Source: Punctularia strigosozonata HHB-11173 SS5
Taxonomy: Eukaryota; Basidiomycota; Agaricomycetes; Corticiales; Punctulariaceae
Direction: 5' to 3'
Assembly (NCBI RefSeq): GCF_000264995.1
Contig: NW_006767433.1
Coordinates: 4,508,967 to 4,572,966, forward strand
Length of the DNA stretch: 64,000 bases
In this document: positions 1-11,829 of the stretch, piece by piece
Numbering within the stretch: the stretch's first letter is position 1
Layout of the letters: each line of letters starts with the position of its first letter
Program-made: the position numbers and the translations under genes
Notes under the pieces: model-generated
What the model was told of the DNA's origin: nothing
The model's database searches: none
What the model saw: only the letters and a program-made list of their open reading frames with translations

Positions 1-415
1 TGTATACTAGGCTTGTTTGTGGGGATAGCGTCGAGTAGGACGGTTTTGAACACGGCCTCTTTGCCTTGGGTGAGGATGTTCCATATCGTTAGGCCTCCAT
101 ACACGAGGAGCTGCAAAGGTATAAGCGCCTGACTTCTGCCGTCGTGAACAAGCCCGATTCACCGACGAGATGCCCAACAAAGTGATAGTGTGCCTCGGAC
201 GGCGCCATGTTCTGGTCACTGGATATCTTTCGGAATGACGTTAGGATGATTGCGTCAAGTCGCGTTGGACACGCGTACGAGCTTATGGGCAGGAGCCCGA
301 CCGCTGTGTGGAGGAAACCCGGCATGGGCGGAAGCAGGCTGCCTGTCGAGGACAGCGCGAAGGGATTAAGAGCAAAGGCACACAGCACACCGAGAATACG
401 GATGGATGATAGCAC
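1..415 (-). CDS. Possible partial gene of unknown product, running off the left edge
   Basis: Not recognised. On the minus strand an open frame from about 415 down to about 165 continues, after a plausible 3' splice site (TTGCAG near 113), into an open frame to position 1 that contains the words GGLTIWNILTQGKEA and VLLDAIPTNKPS. The second piece is protein-like in composition and has no stop. The first piece begins with a hydrophobic stretch (ILGVLCAFALNPFAL). I cannot fix the start or the exon joins, and nothing identifies a family. It could be the 5' part of a gene continuing beyond the window, or chance open frames. Confidence 0.25.
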
Positions 416-1050
416 ACGTAATTTGTCTGTCGTCCTCGTCGTTGACCACGGGTACCGGAACGGCGGAGCTTGCTGATGGGGTGTCTATTCATGGTCGCTG
501 GGCGCTTCAACCAACTCCGATCAGTGAGTAAATGCTCCATTCAGCTCAACTCTTCAACACAGGAATTCAAGGGCGCGTTGATAGGGACGTGATTATGATT
601 GTACGGGCGCTAATAACAGTCTTGGTCCGTGATGGCCGGTGCGAATGTGTCAGTTACGCTCCCTTTAACCTCGATCACTGCAAGATCTAGGCCATTCAAA
701 GCATAAAATCTATCGATGCATCCGGGCCGGTAGTTTACCAGCCGCTGTAGCACACGACCATGACTTTTTACTGATCTGAGGCAGCAAGCATATGATCCAT
801 CGGCGAGAGTGCGCGGCCGACGTGCGAGTGAAGTCTTGCTTACAGGTAGCGGCGCAGCAAATTTGTCGCGAGTTCTCACGACCAGGAAGGGATGACATAC
901 TTTAAAGTACGTATACTAGACTCAGACTGCCGGTATGCCCGACACAAGATATCAGAGAGCGTCACAGCGAAAACGGACGTCCGCAGCTAGTTTGAAACGG
1001 CGATGATCTACGATACACAACTCGTGTGCTCTCCGCATGCAAAGCGAGAA
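416..1050. other. Gene-free stretch
   Basis: No convincing gene was seen. A minus-strand open frame at 610-879 contains a protein-like run (GLDLAVIEVKG), but it lacks a supportable start or splice partners. The stretch lies downstream of the permease stop codon at 1051. Confidence 0.4.
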
Positions 1051-3192
1051 TCATGACTTCTCCGAGCTCAGGCGATGCCCCTCCTGCCCGACAACGGTCG
1101 CGACAGGCCCGACGAAGTGATGCCGACCCCACGTCACCCAGTTCGCGAGGACGATGACGACGATCGCGCCGACTGCGACGATCGCATAGTTCATATTCGT
1201 AGACGTCACAGGATGCGCGGTAGGAAGAATAAACAGGATACAGATGAACACCGTGAACTGAGCGCAGCACGCGTAAGCATGCCGTTGAATGTATTCAAGC
1301 TGCCCGACTCACAAGGAAAGAAGCGAAATTGATGGACCACGACCACCGGCCGAGGGTGAATGGACCCTTTTCAGTGAGGCTGGGATATATAAGCGTCAGC
1401 TCGCCGGATACGGCCCGGGAGACTGCGAATTACTTACGAGCTAGGCCAGAAAACCCTTATGAGTATTGGTTGTAGATAACCGAGCATGACCGAAATAGCC
1501 GCGGACGACAGGATCGCGTTAAACTGTACGTCATCATGAAGGAGCAGCTAGGCAGGCGAGCTGAGCGCTAGACTAACCGCGATAGTCGAGCCAATGTATG
1601 CACACGAGACGATGCAGCCGATCAGGACGGATAGCCATACGCCCCAGTAAGGCGCTTGGTACCGATTCAGTGCCATGAACTGGCTCTTGCCCGGGAAAGC
1701 GTTGTCGCGCGCGAGGGCATAGAACAACCGTGAGCTCGCGGTGAACGCCGTGACAGCCGCCATGAATTGCGCGAGCGCGATCACTGTTAGACACATAAGA
1801 GTTAGCCGCTTCCCGACGGCGTCGTAGTAGAGCTGGGCGATGGGGATGGCATAGGACGTCGCCTGGACGCTCGCGATAGACTGCACAGCGAAAAGCAAAG
1901 CGAGCATGTAGACGAGCCCGATGAACCACGAGCCAACGATGCTTCCGACTACAGCGAGAGGCGCGAGGATCTCCGCACGTTTTGCCTCTTCGGCTACTTG
2001 GGCAGCAGTCTCACACCCCTCCAGCGTATAGACAGCCTTTGGTACGACTGATCAATGTCTAATAGGGGCGGCAACCTAGTTTCATCGTACCTGGAGGAAG
2101 CCAAGTAGAACGACGAATCCTCTGGAGCCCCATCCTGTGAAACTTCGCGGAGGTTAACGTTGTAGGGGAATGGGGTGATATCCGCTCACTTCTCGAAGTC
2201 CGTGAAGACGAATTCTGCGGTATTCTGGAACAACATAGGAGTATGAGCGATGTATCAGATCACATCGAAGACTAGCAAACCTTCGTGGGCGCTTTGACCA
2301 AGAGGGTGATGACGAGAACGAACGTACCCCCAAGCGTCCACCATACGTTGAAGCTACTCATACCACCGATGGCCTTGGTACCGATGGTGTTGATGATCCC
2401 GGAGAGAATGTTGACACCCCAGGCAATGGCTGCGATTTCGACCCGGGTGAGCGTACGGCCTTGGCCAACCTCAGCCAGGGATGCAAGGTACAGGGCAACG
2501 CTGGGGATTGAGTCATGGGAGCACCTGGAACAATCTACCCCAGCAGCATACCTCAAGTTCCCTGATGTTCCCGTGAAGACCATAGCTATCGAGTAGATCC
2601 ATCCCGTGCAAACTGGAAATGATAAGGCGCGAAAGTAGCCGAGCGTGACTGTTTTGATTTTTGTTTGAATAAAAGCACGAGCTCTCACAGCCAAGAATAG
2701 GTGCGTCTGGCTTCATCTTGCAAACCCAGAAGTAAAGGCCACCCATAGTCGGACTGTGCAAATCCGATCAGCATGAGCAAACGCTGATAAGGGGATGCGT
2801 ACCTACTATGCACTACAGATCTCGGCGAGACATAAAGCGATGAGCAACATGAAGAGACTGCATATCTGACGGATTCGCTTAGTCTGATTCGATATATGCA
2901 ATGAATTTCAGAACAAACGCACATTCCATCCCCAGAAGAGACCGAGTGGGCCGCCAGAGAACAAACCCGTCTGGAAGGCGCTGCTCATCCCCGTGAGGAT
3001 ACCAATCGCGCAGAATGATATTCCGAGCACTCCGAAGAGGGACATCTCCCGCCTAAACTCTGCCTTGTATCCGAGTTCTTGAAGGCGGCGATCCGATTCT
3101 GTGGCCGGTGTCTGCTGAACCTCGGGGTCACTGAGCATGGCTTGGCTCGTTACATCGCCATTTCCGGACTTGTACGCATCGTCGACGTCCAT
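1051..3192 (-). CDS. APC-family amino-acid/GABA/choline-type permease
   Basis: A polytopic plasma- or organelle-membrane transporter of the amino acid-polyamine-organocation superfamily, the type often annotated GABA or choline permease in fungi. The N-terminal exon (start 3192) has a hydrophilic tail, then LGYKAEFRREMSLFGVLGIS and FCAIGILTGMSSAF, the typical first helix. Later exons carry YPTMGGLYFWVCKMKPDAP, CTGWIYSIAMVFTGTSGN, GTKAIGGMSSFNVWWTLGG and FYALARDNAFPGKSQF, all family landmarks. The C-terminus has VLANWVTWGRHHFVGPV, the usual end. About seven or more short introns interrupt it (for example donors GTGCGT after GWNV and GTAGGT after the ICSA exon). Reading frames rejoin cleanly, so the gene looks intact, about 500 residues. 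The substrate cannot be told from sequence. Confidence 0.85.
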
Positions 3193-4048
3193 GATGGAGG
3201 ATTTTCGGTCGCGAAGACGTCTCCAAAATGCGGACTATGGGGCGGGAACAGGCGTCGAAGTCCACGGACAGACCGATTGCCTTATAATACCATCACCTCA
3301 AGGTGTTCTTCCTATATCAAACCCTCGTCGCTTCCCTCGCTTCCCTGCCCACGCCGGAAGCATAGCCCGGTAAGGTACTGCCGCCGCAATGTGCGAGATA
3401 ACATTGGGACCAGCGTATCGCAGTCTGCTCTGGACGCCTGCGCTGTATCGGATGCGCGACCTTCTGCGGATCCGTGGATAGCCAAGCACGTCGAGCTGCA
3501 GTTCTCGCGGGCGCCGACTCAGGCTGGTGGTCCCCGTGTATCGAGTGTCGTTGTGCGTCTTCTAAGCCGTACCGATAGCGGAAAAATTGTGCACCAGGAC
3601 GTCGTACACGCCGCCGGCATCGCGGTGAAGCGATACAAAGGCACGTCCTTGCGATGAAGGACCTTGGAGGACGCGGAGAAGCTGTGGCGATGCAAAGGTG
3701 GTTGATAACGTTAATTATAGAACTCAACGATATTCAGTTCACATACCGCCAGCGTTTGTCCTGACCCCAGTACAATGCTTTCCACAAGCTCGTATACGGA
3801 CTGTATCCCGCCACGACCGGTTGCAACAATCATGCCATGCGAAGCATTGACAATCGCGTCCGGATTTAGCTCGGCCGAACCGGTCCGCTCATATCCGCCT
3901 ACGCGCTTCTCTCTCTTCCTCTTCCACCTGGGACGGTCCAAGGCGTCATGAGCTTCGCCCAGTTATCAACACTGATAAATAGCACTCGAATGCCTCGCGA
4001 TCTAACCATCAGACGCGATTCTGTTCGGGTCGCACTCGCTGGTCCAGG
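3193..4048. other. Divergent intergenic region with a possible small minus-strand gene
   Basis: This lies between the permease start and the secreted-protein start. On the minus strand, an open stretch at about 3900-3767 (containing GMIVATGRGGIQSVYELVE) can be joined by a GTATGT...CACAG intron to a second stretch (LLRVLQGPSSQGRAFVSL) that ends with a stop near 3560. The join keeps frame, so a small gene of roughly 90-100 residues is possible, but no start is clear and no family is recognised. A 192-residue plus-strand open frame at 3079-3657 overlaps the permease start and is judged a shadow. Confidence 0.25.
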
Positions 4049-6440
4049 ATGATATCCCTCCGTTTCCTGGTGTTGGCAGCGCTGGGCTCCGTGGCTTGCT
4101 ACAGCGAGCCCGTTCACGCCTCCGTGAGACCTTCAGCTTCACAGCATGATAGCTCGTCGGTCGTATATGGTCTCTCCAAGAATCAAAGAGAACTATTTAC
4201 CTCGACTATGTCCGATTTCGACGAGGGCTTCAACACCACGTCGGAACTGCTGTACGTTCGCAAACATCACATCCAGTTCCCCCGGCTCTGAAGTAATAGA
4301 TCGTGCAGATTCAACTCCGTTCGATACACCGCTTGGTATGCCGTTGGACTACTTGCCCGAAACGAGGATGGAGACGTACCTAAGGCTTCGGCCCTGCTTG
4401 AGAATGCGTGCGTAGAACACCCCATCCTCCTCCGCAATTTCCTCTCACGGCTACCATAGGATTGCTGCACAGTACAAGGACCCGACAAAGATTTGGTTCG
4501 GTACATTCAAGGGTACTCCAGATGATCCCGATCCTTCCACGCTTCCCAATCCTCAGGTTTGTGACGACACTGTATCGACCGCTGTACCTGTGGCCTATTT
4601 CGTTATCCGCAGATTTATACCGACTATGATCCCAACGTCCGCGGCTTTGTGGGAACGTCGTTCATCATCGCCCTTGAAGAGTTCAAACATCTTCTGAAAC
4701 CCGGTCTTGTCTCTCTTATCGAAGAGTCTCTCTACAACGCCACTATCGGGGATGGTTATCGCGTTGGAGGCTGGGACAACGACAATCTGTACCCGGTTTA
4801 TTCGAACCGTAGGCATACACACTGAACCTTCCAATTTGGTTATTCACGTTTTGTCGGTAGCATGGCTTATGCGATGTATATGCAGTTCATGGGTCCGTGA
4901 ACAGGCTACGTAGGTATCGTTCTCCTCACTGTGTGCCATGCCACATTCTAGGTTGGCCATAACCTTGGCGATGACAATCTGACGTACTGGTGAGAGGACC
5001 TCACCACTCATACAGATGTCCATTGTATTGACGATGAACCCCTAGGGGGGACATTTTTGCCCGAGAGGCTGTGGATCTGTACGTAATACCATGACAGCCG
5101 TTTTCTCCATGATCACTCACCAAATACCACCATAGATTTGACCAATATGACACTTTGGCAGGTTTCATCAGCCACCTCAAGCCCGATTACTGATTCAGCA
5201 TTCATTGCAACAGTCGGAGTTCAATAGCGCGACGTACGAGGGCGTTAGTTTGTACGCCCTTACGCTATGGAACCGGTACGGGCCGCCGAACAGTGTCGTC
5301 AAGAAGCATGGTGCTCGTATGATCAAGGGTATATGGAAGACAATTGGTGCGTTGCGCAGTGAACGCATGCTTCGTACGTTCGGTTGACGATTTGATATGC
5401 ATAGGTCAGCTCTATAACCCGTCGATACTGAACCTCGGAGGACCGTGCGTCTCGTTGTCGTCCCGTGTATCAAGACAGCCCCATTGACATTGTTTCCTTA
5501 GATGGGATCGCACGTACGGTGCGTCCCTCCTCCTCCATACGAGATTAGGATGCCTACCATATTGACATATGACACAGGTTATGACATGACGCAGTACTTT
5601 AGCATCCTCGGCGCTCAAATCGCCGGTCTCGTCGGCATAGACGAAGCCCCCATGCCATCTCCTCTAGTCAACAGCAATCACTACAGCGACGCCGCGATCA
5701 TCCCACTTCTTGCGATCATCTCTGCGTCGCATGACACGCTAGTCGCGCCGAGCGTAGTCCAATATCTGAAGAAGCTCGAAGGAAACCATACATGGACCGG
5801 CAATGCCTATAGTCCTCCATTCGACTACGCAACCTCTGGCAGTCAGCGCAACTATACCGTATGGCAAGAGGAGGGGCTGAGTATCGGCGCAATGGAGATC
5901 AACGAGGCCCGCGTTGGCGGCCCTGCTATCAACAACCAGACGTTCAACCCTGCTGTCGTGCAATGGGACACTGGCATCGGTTCCGTCGGTTACTTAGCCG
6001 TAGGTTGCGATCGTGCCAACGCGTTGCTGTTGAACTGATCTCCGCCCCTTATTAGCTGTTCCCGACGGAGAACCATATCAGCGGCGTTGTCGACAAGCGT
6101 AGCTTAACCATCACTTACCCGGCTCCAAACAAGACAGCGTCGGTCACCACTATGTTCACGCTAATTATTGGCCCTCCGCAGAACATTTTTACGTCGGTCT
6201 CGTCTGGAGCTATCCATGTATCGGGGCTCGATGTGGTGCTCGGCGGAGACATCGCTGAGTTCACTTCTGTCGTCACGTATAACTCGAGCCAGAAAATCAA
6301 GTACGTCCACAATGCTTGGGACCGCGCATCGGTAATACTGACGATCGTGCTACAGCGACTTCGAGTATATGAACGTCACTTTCATTGTCCCCGACTCTGT
6401 CGCGCGTCCGACGCTGCGGCTACATTTCTCTCCACAGTGA
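4049..6440 (+). CDS. Secreted conserved protein of unknown function (possibly six-hairpin glycosidase-like)
   Basis: Starts with a clear signal peptide (MISLRFLVLAALGSVACYS). The mature part contains DYDPNVRGFVGTSFIIALEE, GDGYRVGGWDNDNLYPVYSN, NSATYEGVSLYALTLWNRY, QYFSILGAQIAGLVGIDEA and AVVQWDTGIGSVGYLA. I know this pattern only from uncharacterised fungal proteins; the long run of helices with Trp/Tyr-rich turns suggests an (alpha/alpha) barrel, but that is inference. At least ten introns break it. Apparent stops vanish when introns are placed: 4893-4951 (donor GTCCGT), a GTGAGA intron after LTYW, and a GC-AG intron at 5158-5213. The gene ends LRLHFSPQ-stop at 6440. Several Asn-X-Ser/Thr sites fit secretion. 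It looks intact, about 550-600 residues. Confidence 0.75.
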
Positions 6441-7015
6441 AAGCGAGACGGACAAGTCAGGGAGGAAGCTGTGCCAATCGCTTCAATCTATGACTTGTGA
6501 TCCTAGATAGCAGTAGACAGCGGCATAGCATTGATTCCTGGGGCCCGACATTATGTCTTGGTCAACGATGAGAAGTTGGGACGGCGCGCGCTGGGTTCGC
6601 TCCCATGAGCGGCTGTCCTTGACAGATGAGTCAGCCAAACAGTCTATTCTGGCGTTTCATGTGGTCTCGCGCTGCGCGTCCAGCGGAAGCTGGGTTTGGT
6701 TGTAGGATGGAGGAAGCGCTGTTTGTAGGTGGGCAGTCGGGACGATGCAATGGTAACGCCAAGTATATACGCAGCAGTACAAAGTCGCGGTCGGAGACAA
6801 AAGGCGAGATCAGCGCTAACAGCTTAATCAGTCCTGTGTGGCTGTGTAGTCCCGAAGGCGCCTTGATCGGGGTCATTGGCGCTGTCCAACCCCTTCTTCC
6901 CCAGGACCGTTATCAACCCCAGCGCACCCTCCCTCGACCGTTTCGCCCTGTTCGAACATCGCCCACGACCTCCGCAAACCCATCGCCACTGCACCGACAA
7001 ACTGTATATACTTGC
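6441..7015. other. Intergenic region, ATG1 promoter side
   Basis: No gene supported. Overlapping open frames on both strands (6626-6876) have no protein-like features. A TATATA run at about 7004-7010 sits only a few bases before the ATG1 start codon, so it is probably not the functional TATA box. Confidence 0.5.
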
Positions 7016-10000
7016 ATGCCCGCAGTCAATGCTACATCCACTGCTAAGCGTACGACGAGCTCGTCCGACAAGTCATCCACGAACGCGATGGATCGCCCAG
7101 AGGAGAAGGAGGTTCCAACTCCCTACGTGATATCTACCCACATTGGCAAAGGAAGCTTCGCAGACGTTTACAAGGGATATCATGGGGTCCGTCGATCCCG
7201 GTCCTCACCTGGATGCGCAGTTACTGAATGCACGATCTTCAGGAGACACACCAACAGGTAGCGATCAAGACAATAAAGCGCGACGGACTTACAACCAAAC
7301 TCCTGGACAACCTCAAGAGCGAAATAGACATTTTGAAATCACTCTCGCACCGTCATATCACAAAGCTGCTCGACATCGTCGTGAGCACAACCGATTTCCG
7401 TGGATGCTTCGATTCATTGTTCACATCATATATCACTTCAGCGTGGAGAGTACCGTATCTACCTGATCATGGAGTTCTGCTCCGGAGGCGACTTGACCAA
7501 TTACATCAAGAAACGCGGCCGAGTGGAGGGATTGGAATACATCCCTTCACCTGGAGCGGCTCCTCAGTACTATTCACACCCACGGACCGGAGGGCTGAAT
7601 GAGATTGTGGTACGGAGCTTCCTACGGCAGCTCGGTGCGTAGCCCGTCAAGCATGCGTCCCCCCAGCTAACTTACCCTTCAATAGCGCGCGCGCTCAAGT
7701 TTCTTCGTACGCGTAACCTTGTCCATCGTGATATCAAACCTCAGGTGATTTTAGTTTGCTTTATCGCTGAAAGTTTCGTGCTGAGCCACTGGTCAGAACC
7801 TGCTTCTGAATCCCGCCTCTCCCGAAGAGCTCGCCAGAGGACATCCACTGGGAGTTCCGATCCTGAAGGTCGCTGATTTTGGATTCGCTCGCTCGCTTCC
7901 CAACGCGATGCTCGCGGAGACTCTTTGCGGTTCACCGTCAGTCCACCCCTGATATCTCTTGAATGGCTGCTTACTTCGTGCGCGACGCAGGTTGTACATG
8001 GCGCCTGAGATTCTCCGGTACGAGAAATATGACGCAAAAGCCGATCTATGGTCCGTCGGCGCTGTATTGTACGAGATGGCCGTCGGTCGCCCGCCCTTCC
8101 GCGCCCAGAACCACATCGAACTTCAGAAGAAGATTGAGCAGTCGCGCAACGGACCCAAATTTCCTGACGAAGATCCTCGATATCAAGTAAACGCGGACGG
8201 GAAACTCGTAGACGGCAAGGGCGAGGAAGTGCAGAGGGTACCCGACGATGTGAAACAGCTCATCAGGGGCCTGCTGAAGAAGCTGCCCGCGGAGCGACTA
8301 ACGTTTGAGGAGTTCTTCAAGAGCACCGCGCTTGCGAAGAGCAAATTCCCGCGACCATCCAGAGAGCCAAGTCGGCAGGCTGAGCTTGAGGCGCAAGGGA
8401 CGGACCCAAGCATGCCGAACCAGCCTTGGCCGCAAGCGCCTGAACACCACAAGATCATTCCGCCGGAGGTTCTGGATCCGCATGCTGTCTTCCCTCCGTC
8501 CAAGTTCAATTTCCGGAGGACCTCCAGTACGAGCACGCCCCAAGCTATCCCACGGAGGATCAGTCCCGGATCTCATTCGCCTGCTGGAAGCCCGCCTTCT
8601 CGCCCTAGTCCATTGTCGCGGAGTCCATACACGTCGCCGAGACGGAACGTCGTCGAGCTGCCGACAGTGGAAGAACACGATGATTCGGGACCGAATACTA
8701 GACCGTTCAGCACCGAAGCCTCAATTATCGCCGGCGAGACTGATGAAGATGGTCAGCTCAGGAGGGAGTACGTTCTGGTTAGCGATACCAGGGCCGTGGA
8801 GTTCAATCGTGCCGTCGATGGCAAGTCTTACAACTGCCAGAGCGTTCGAGGGAAATAACCGACTTACTATCCACAGAAATAAACTCGGCTCGACGAGTAC
8901 CTTTGCATAGCAGACGGGTATCGATGCCACCGACACCAGACGGTATCGACATCCCGTCTACCAACGCCAACACGACTTTCCCACCTCCTCCATCTGCTCA
9001 ATCTCCTGGACATTATCGCACGCTCTCTTCCTCTCCTACGGCTGCTGCCTCACGAGCAGCGACGAACGCTCTTTCCCGAGCGCTCAACCTCGCGTCGAAA
9101 AAGCTCTTCGGCAATGGACCAAGGTCATCACCTCCCACTAGGGACACGTTTGTTTTCCCGCCTTCGCCGAGGCGGACGCAGCTCAACGTGCCCAAAGAAG
9201 AAGAACGAGACCCCGCAGAAGATTTGTTGCTGCAAGGTCTCGAAGAGCTTGCGCAGAAGACTGATGTCCTCACCAACTGGGCCGACGAGTTATACGAGTA
9301 TGTCAAGGCTATACCTCAGAGTAAGCTTTCTTGTGTTCTTATTAAACTAGAAACTCTATGTTGACCGTTTGTGCCCAGAGCCGTTGCCGGATCCGAACAA
9401 GTTCGCACCTCGATCAGGTGAATCAGAACGCCATGCCAATAGGCGGAAGATTGCGGACCAAGAGGCGGAGTCGAATGCCATCACGGCGGTTGCGGTGTAT
9501 ATGCTCGTCATGTCCTTTGCCCAGAAGGGCATCGACAAGCTGCGCGACTTCCAGGAACATGCGCGCATGCGCGATCCTGATGGATCCTTTGCTGCCAGCG
9601 AAGGCTTCGATGAGGGTAAGTTGCAGTTGAGTGTGCGTTCGCTCGAATTAATGGTCCCGATCGTTCCGCATAGCACTCGCATGGTATAAAGATCGCTTCC
9701 TGAAATGTGCCGATCGAGTGGCGTTAGTCAAGACTTGGCTGCCGACACATCATGAAGGGCCATCCGCCTATCTGTACCCCCTTGTCTATGAAAGGGCTTT
9801 GATGCTGGTACGCAACAACTGACGTGTGCATCGTCGTGGTATACTCAAATCCGCGTACAGAGCCGAACTGCTGCTCGCAAGGAACTGCTCGATCAACAAG
9901 TAGCACCTGACGAGTCCGAGAAGTTATACGAGGAATCTCTATGGTGCCTCTACACCCTGAAGGACGATCTTCTGCAATCTGGCAATCCGTTCATGGACGA

Positions 10001-10215
10001 GGATCGGTCCACCATCGCTACTTGTAAGCCCGAACATCACTCATCGTACCGCGTACTGAAGCAGTGCGTTTCCAGGGATCAAGCGCACCAAGCTCCGCCT
10101 TGTGCGATGCCGGGCGCGGATGGCCATGCCGGATCGCGAGCGTCTACAGGATGCGCGTGCGGATCAGAACCTTGAAGACGTGCAACGCATACCTGCTCCT
10201 GCTTACGCGATATAA
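7016..10215 (+). CDS. ATG1: Serine/threonine kinase ATG1 (ULK1 orthologue)
   Basis: The autophagy-initiating kinase. The kinase domain begins [20 protein letters not shown] (Gly-rich loop), followed by [11 protein letters not shown] (ATP-binding Lys), [15 protein letters not shown] (hinge), [10 protein letters not shown] (catalytic loop), KVADFGFAR (DFG) and [13 protein letters not shown] (activation segment end). A long Ser/Pro-rich linker follows, then the REYVLVSD segment and the C-terminal helical (tandem MIT-type) region with [20 protein letters not shown] and [18 protein letters not shown], as in fungal Atg1. It ends PAPAYAI-stop at 10215. Around eight introns; the first (7197-7242) has a GTCCGT donor. 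Start chosen at 7016 because it opens a frame running into the kinase domain; a second ATG lies about 24 codons on. Length about 900 residues, normal for the family. Confidence 0.93.
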
Positions 10216-10439
10216 GAGACGCCCCTCACGCACGCGCAATATTTATATAGACTTATCATGGACATATTATTTTTATCACAAGGATATAGGTGTTGTAACG
10301 TTTATCAATGGTAAGGATTTGCCGTCTTTCGCTTCTGCTTCTGCTTCTGCTTCCGCATTGTAACATTATCCATGGTTATGTATGTGTAATAATATCATGC
10401 TAAACGGTGATCCGTGGTGTTTACGATGTAAACAGTCCT
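10216..10439. other. Convergent 3' region between ATG1 and lipocalin-like gene A
   Basis: The two genes end tail to tail here. The region holds AT-rich sequence suited to 3' ends on both strands and a short hexamer repeat, listed separately. Confidence 0.5.
10331..10356. repeat. Short (GCTTCT)n hexamer repeat
   Basis: About four copies of GCTTCT, the last one GCTTCC, in the ATG1 3' region. Simple sequence; no function implied. Confidence 0.8.
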
Positions 10440-11829
10440 CTAGTCATCTCCGTAATTGAGGATCTCGAAGTTACCATATCCTGTCGCAGGATCCTCTCCT
10501 ACTTTGCCACCTTGAATACTTGAGGTCCATCGTGCGTACGGCAATATCGGGCCGCCCGCGAGCGATACGGCCATTCTAGGGAGCACTAGTGAGCGTCGAA
10601 ATTTAAGCGGGGGATGAAACAATTACTGACGAGCTCATGTTGAAGACATAGTCCTCGCCGTTGATGGTATAAGTCACGACCACACCCACTTCCGAATCAT
10701 CGGGCGTGCCAACCAGCAAAGGCAGCTCGGTCCATATCTTGCCTCGAGTCTCGAGGGTGATGTGTTGCTGCGTATGTTCGGCGCCGTTTTGCTCGACACT
10801 ACAGAAGTTGACGATCTTCGTGCCGTCCTTGGAGAGGAAGCCCGAGGTGTACCATGTGTTCGGATCCGAAGCAGGGACGGAGGAGCCTTTGGGCAAGTAC
10901 GCGAAATACACGAAGGTGTAAGGCCCGACAGCGCCCCGGCCCCAGTACCATTGGTTGGTGTTCTCGCTGAGCTGCTTCATGCCAAAGTTGGAGTCGTGGT
11001 ATCCTGTTCCAATCACTCGTTAGTTCTATACATTGCGAGGAGTTGGTACATACCGTTGCCGGAGAACGTGTATGTTTGCTTCCCAACTGTCAGATGAGCA
11101 TCCCCAGTGGCACCCTGTGTGACACGCTATGAACGAACGATAATTCGGGTCGAAAAAGACTAACGGGTACTGCATTCGACCACCCGAGCCACGGGCCAAC
11201 TAGGTTGGGTGCAACAGTGGTACTGAAAGATGGGTCATTGGGCCTACCACGTATGTGAGTTAAGTGCATAACAGTGACATTGCGTAAGAGGTACATACTC
11301 GTCGCAGGGGTAATGCGGCGGGGTTGTCATATCCAACGTCAGGTTCCCGCTCACATACCCAAGCCCGTCTTCGAACCGAACAGTGTATTGCGAAGCCGTT
11401 GAGTTCCATCCACCCAGTCCAGGCCATGCTCCGTTGCTGTAATCGCCCACGGACTGACTAACGGACCCATATCCCGAGGCAAGCCCAAGAGTAACCAGAG
11501 AAGTTCCATTTGGTAGGGTCGCGCTGACTTGTATGTAGAACGGAACGGGAGACAGTGGTCCGAAACCGTATCCAGAGAAGTATACGATCTGAAGCGCGGT
11601 CCCTTCGTTGGAGAGGAGATCGAAGTACCTGTGAAAACGAGCCTATCTTTCTATGTTCCAACTCGACTGTGCAAGGCGAGGACACCTACCACCATTGCCA
11701 TGGATCCTGCACGGTGGTCTGCAGTTTCGCCAGAGGCACATGAGGGGCGTCGATGTACCCACTGTGCACCCCGTGAATCAAAGCCGCGATAAAGGCGGCG
11801 TAGTAGGCCCGGAACCCTTGCATGAACAT
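10440..11829 (-). CDS. Secreted CrtC/AttH lipocalin-like protein A (hydroxyneurosporene synthase/Diels-Alderase fold family)
   Basis: Begins at 11829 (or the second ATG at 11823) with a signal-like N-terminus (MQGFRAYYAAFIAALIHGV). After the first intron the hallmark WQWWYFDLLSNEG appears, the family's QWWYFD signature. Then NGAWPGLGGWNST, TVAPNLVGPWLGWSNAVP, GYHDSNFGMKQLSE, QWYWGRGAVGPYTFVYFAYL and the end LPYARWTSSI...NFEILNYGDD. Members of this two-lobed lipocalin family include bacterial CrtC and AttH, and fungal pericyclases such as Fsa2/CghA; most basidiomycete members have no known reaction. All frames rejoin, so it looks intact, about 370 residues. It diverges from P450 gene P1 and is the mirror partner of gene B at 22807-24180, with which it shares long identical words. 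Confidence 0.82.

Noticed and set aside
3079-3657. 192-codon plus-strand open frame
   Set aside because: Overlaps the permease 5' exon antisense, is Arg/Ser-rich without recognisable motifs, and the conserved permease N-terminus is on the other strand.
4940-5100. Apparent stop codons in the secreted-protein gene, suggesting a pseudogene
   Set aside because: A GTGAGA...CCCTAG intron after LTYW removes the TGA and yields the conserved WGDIFAREAVDLF, so the gene is read as intact.
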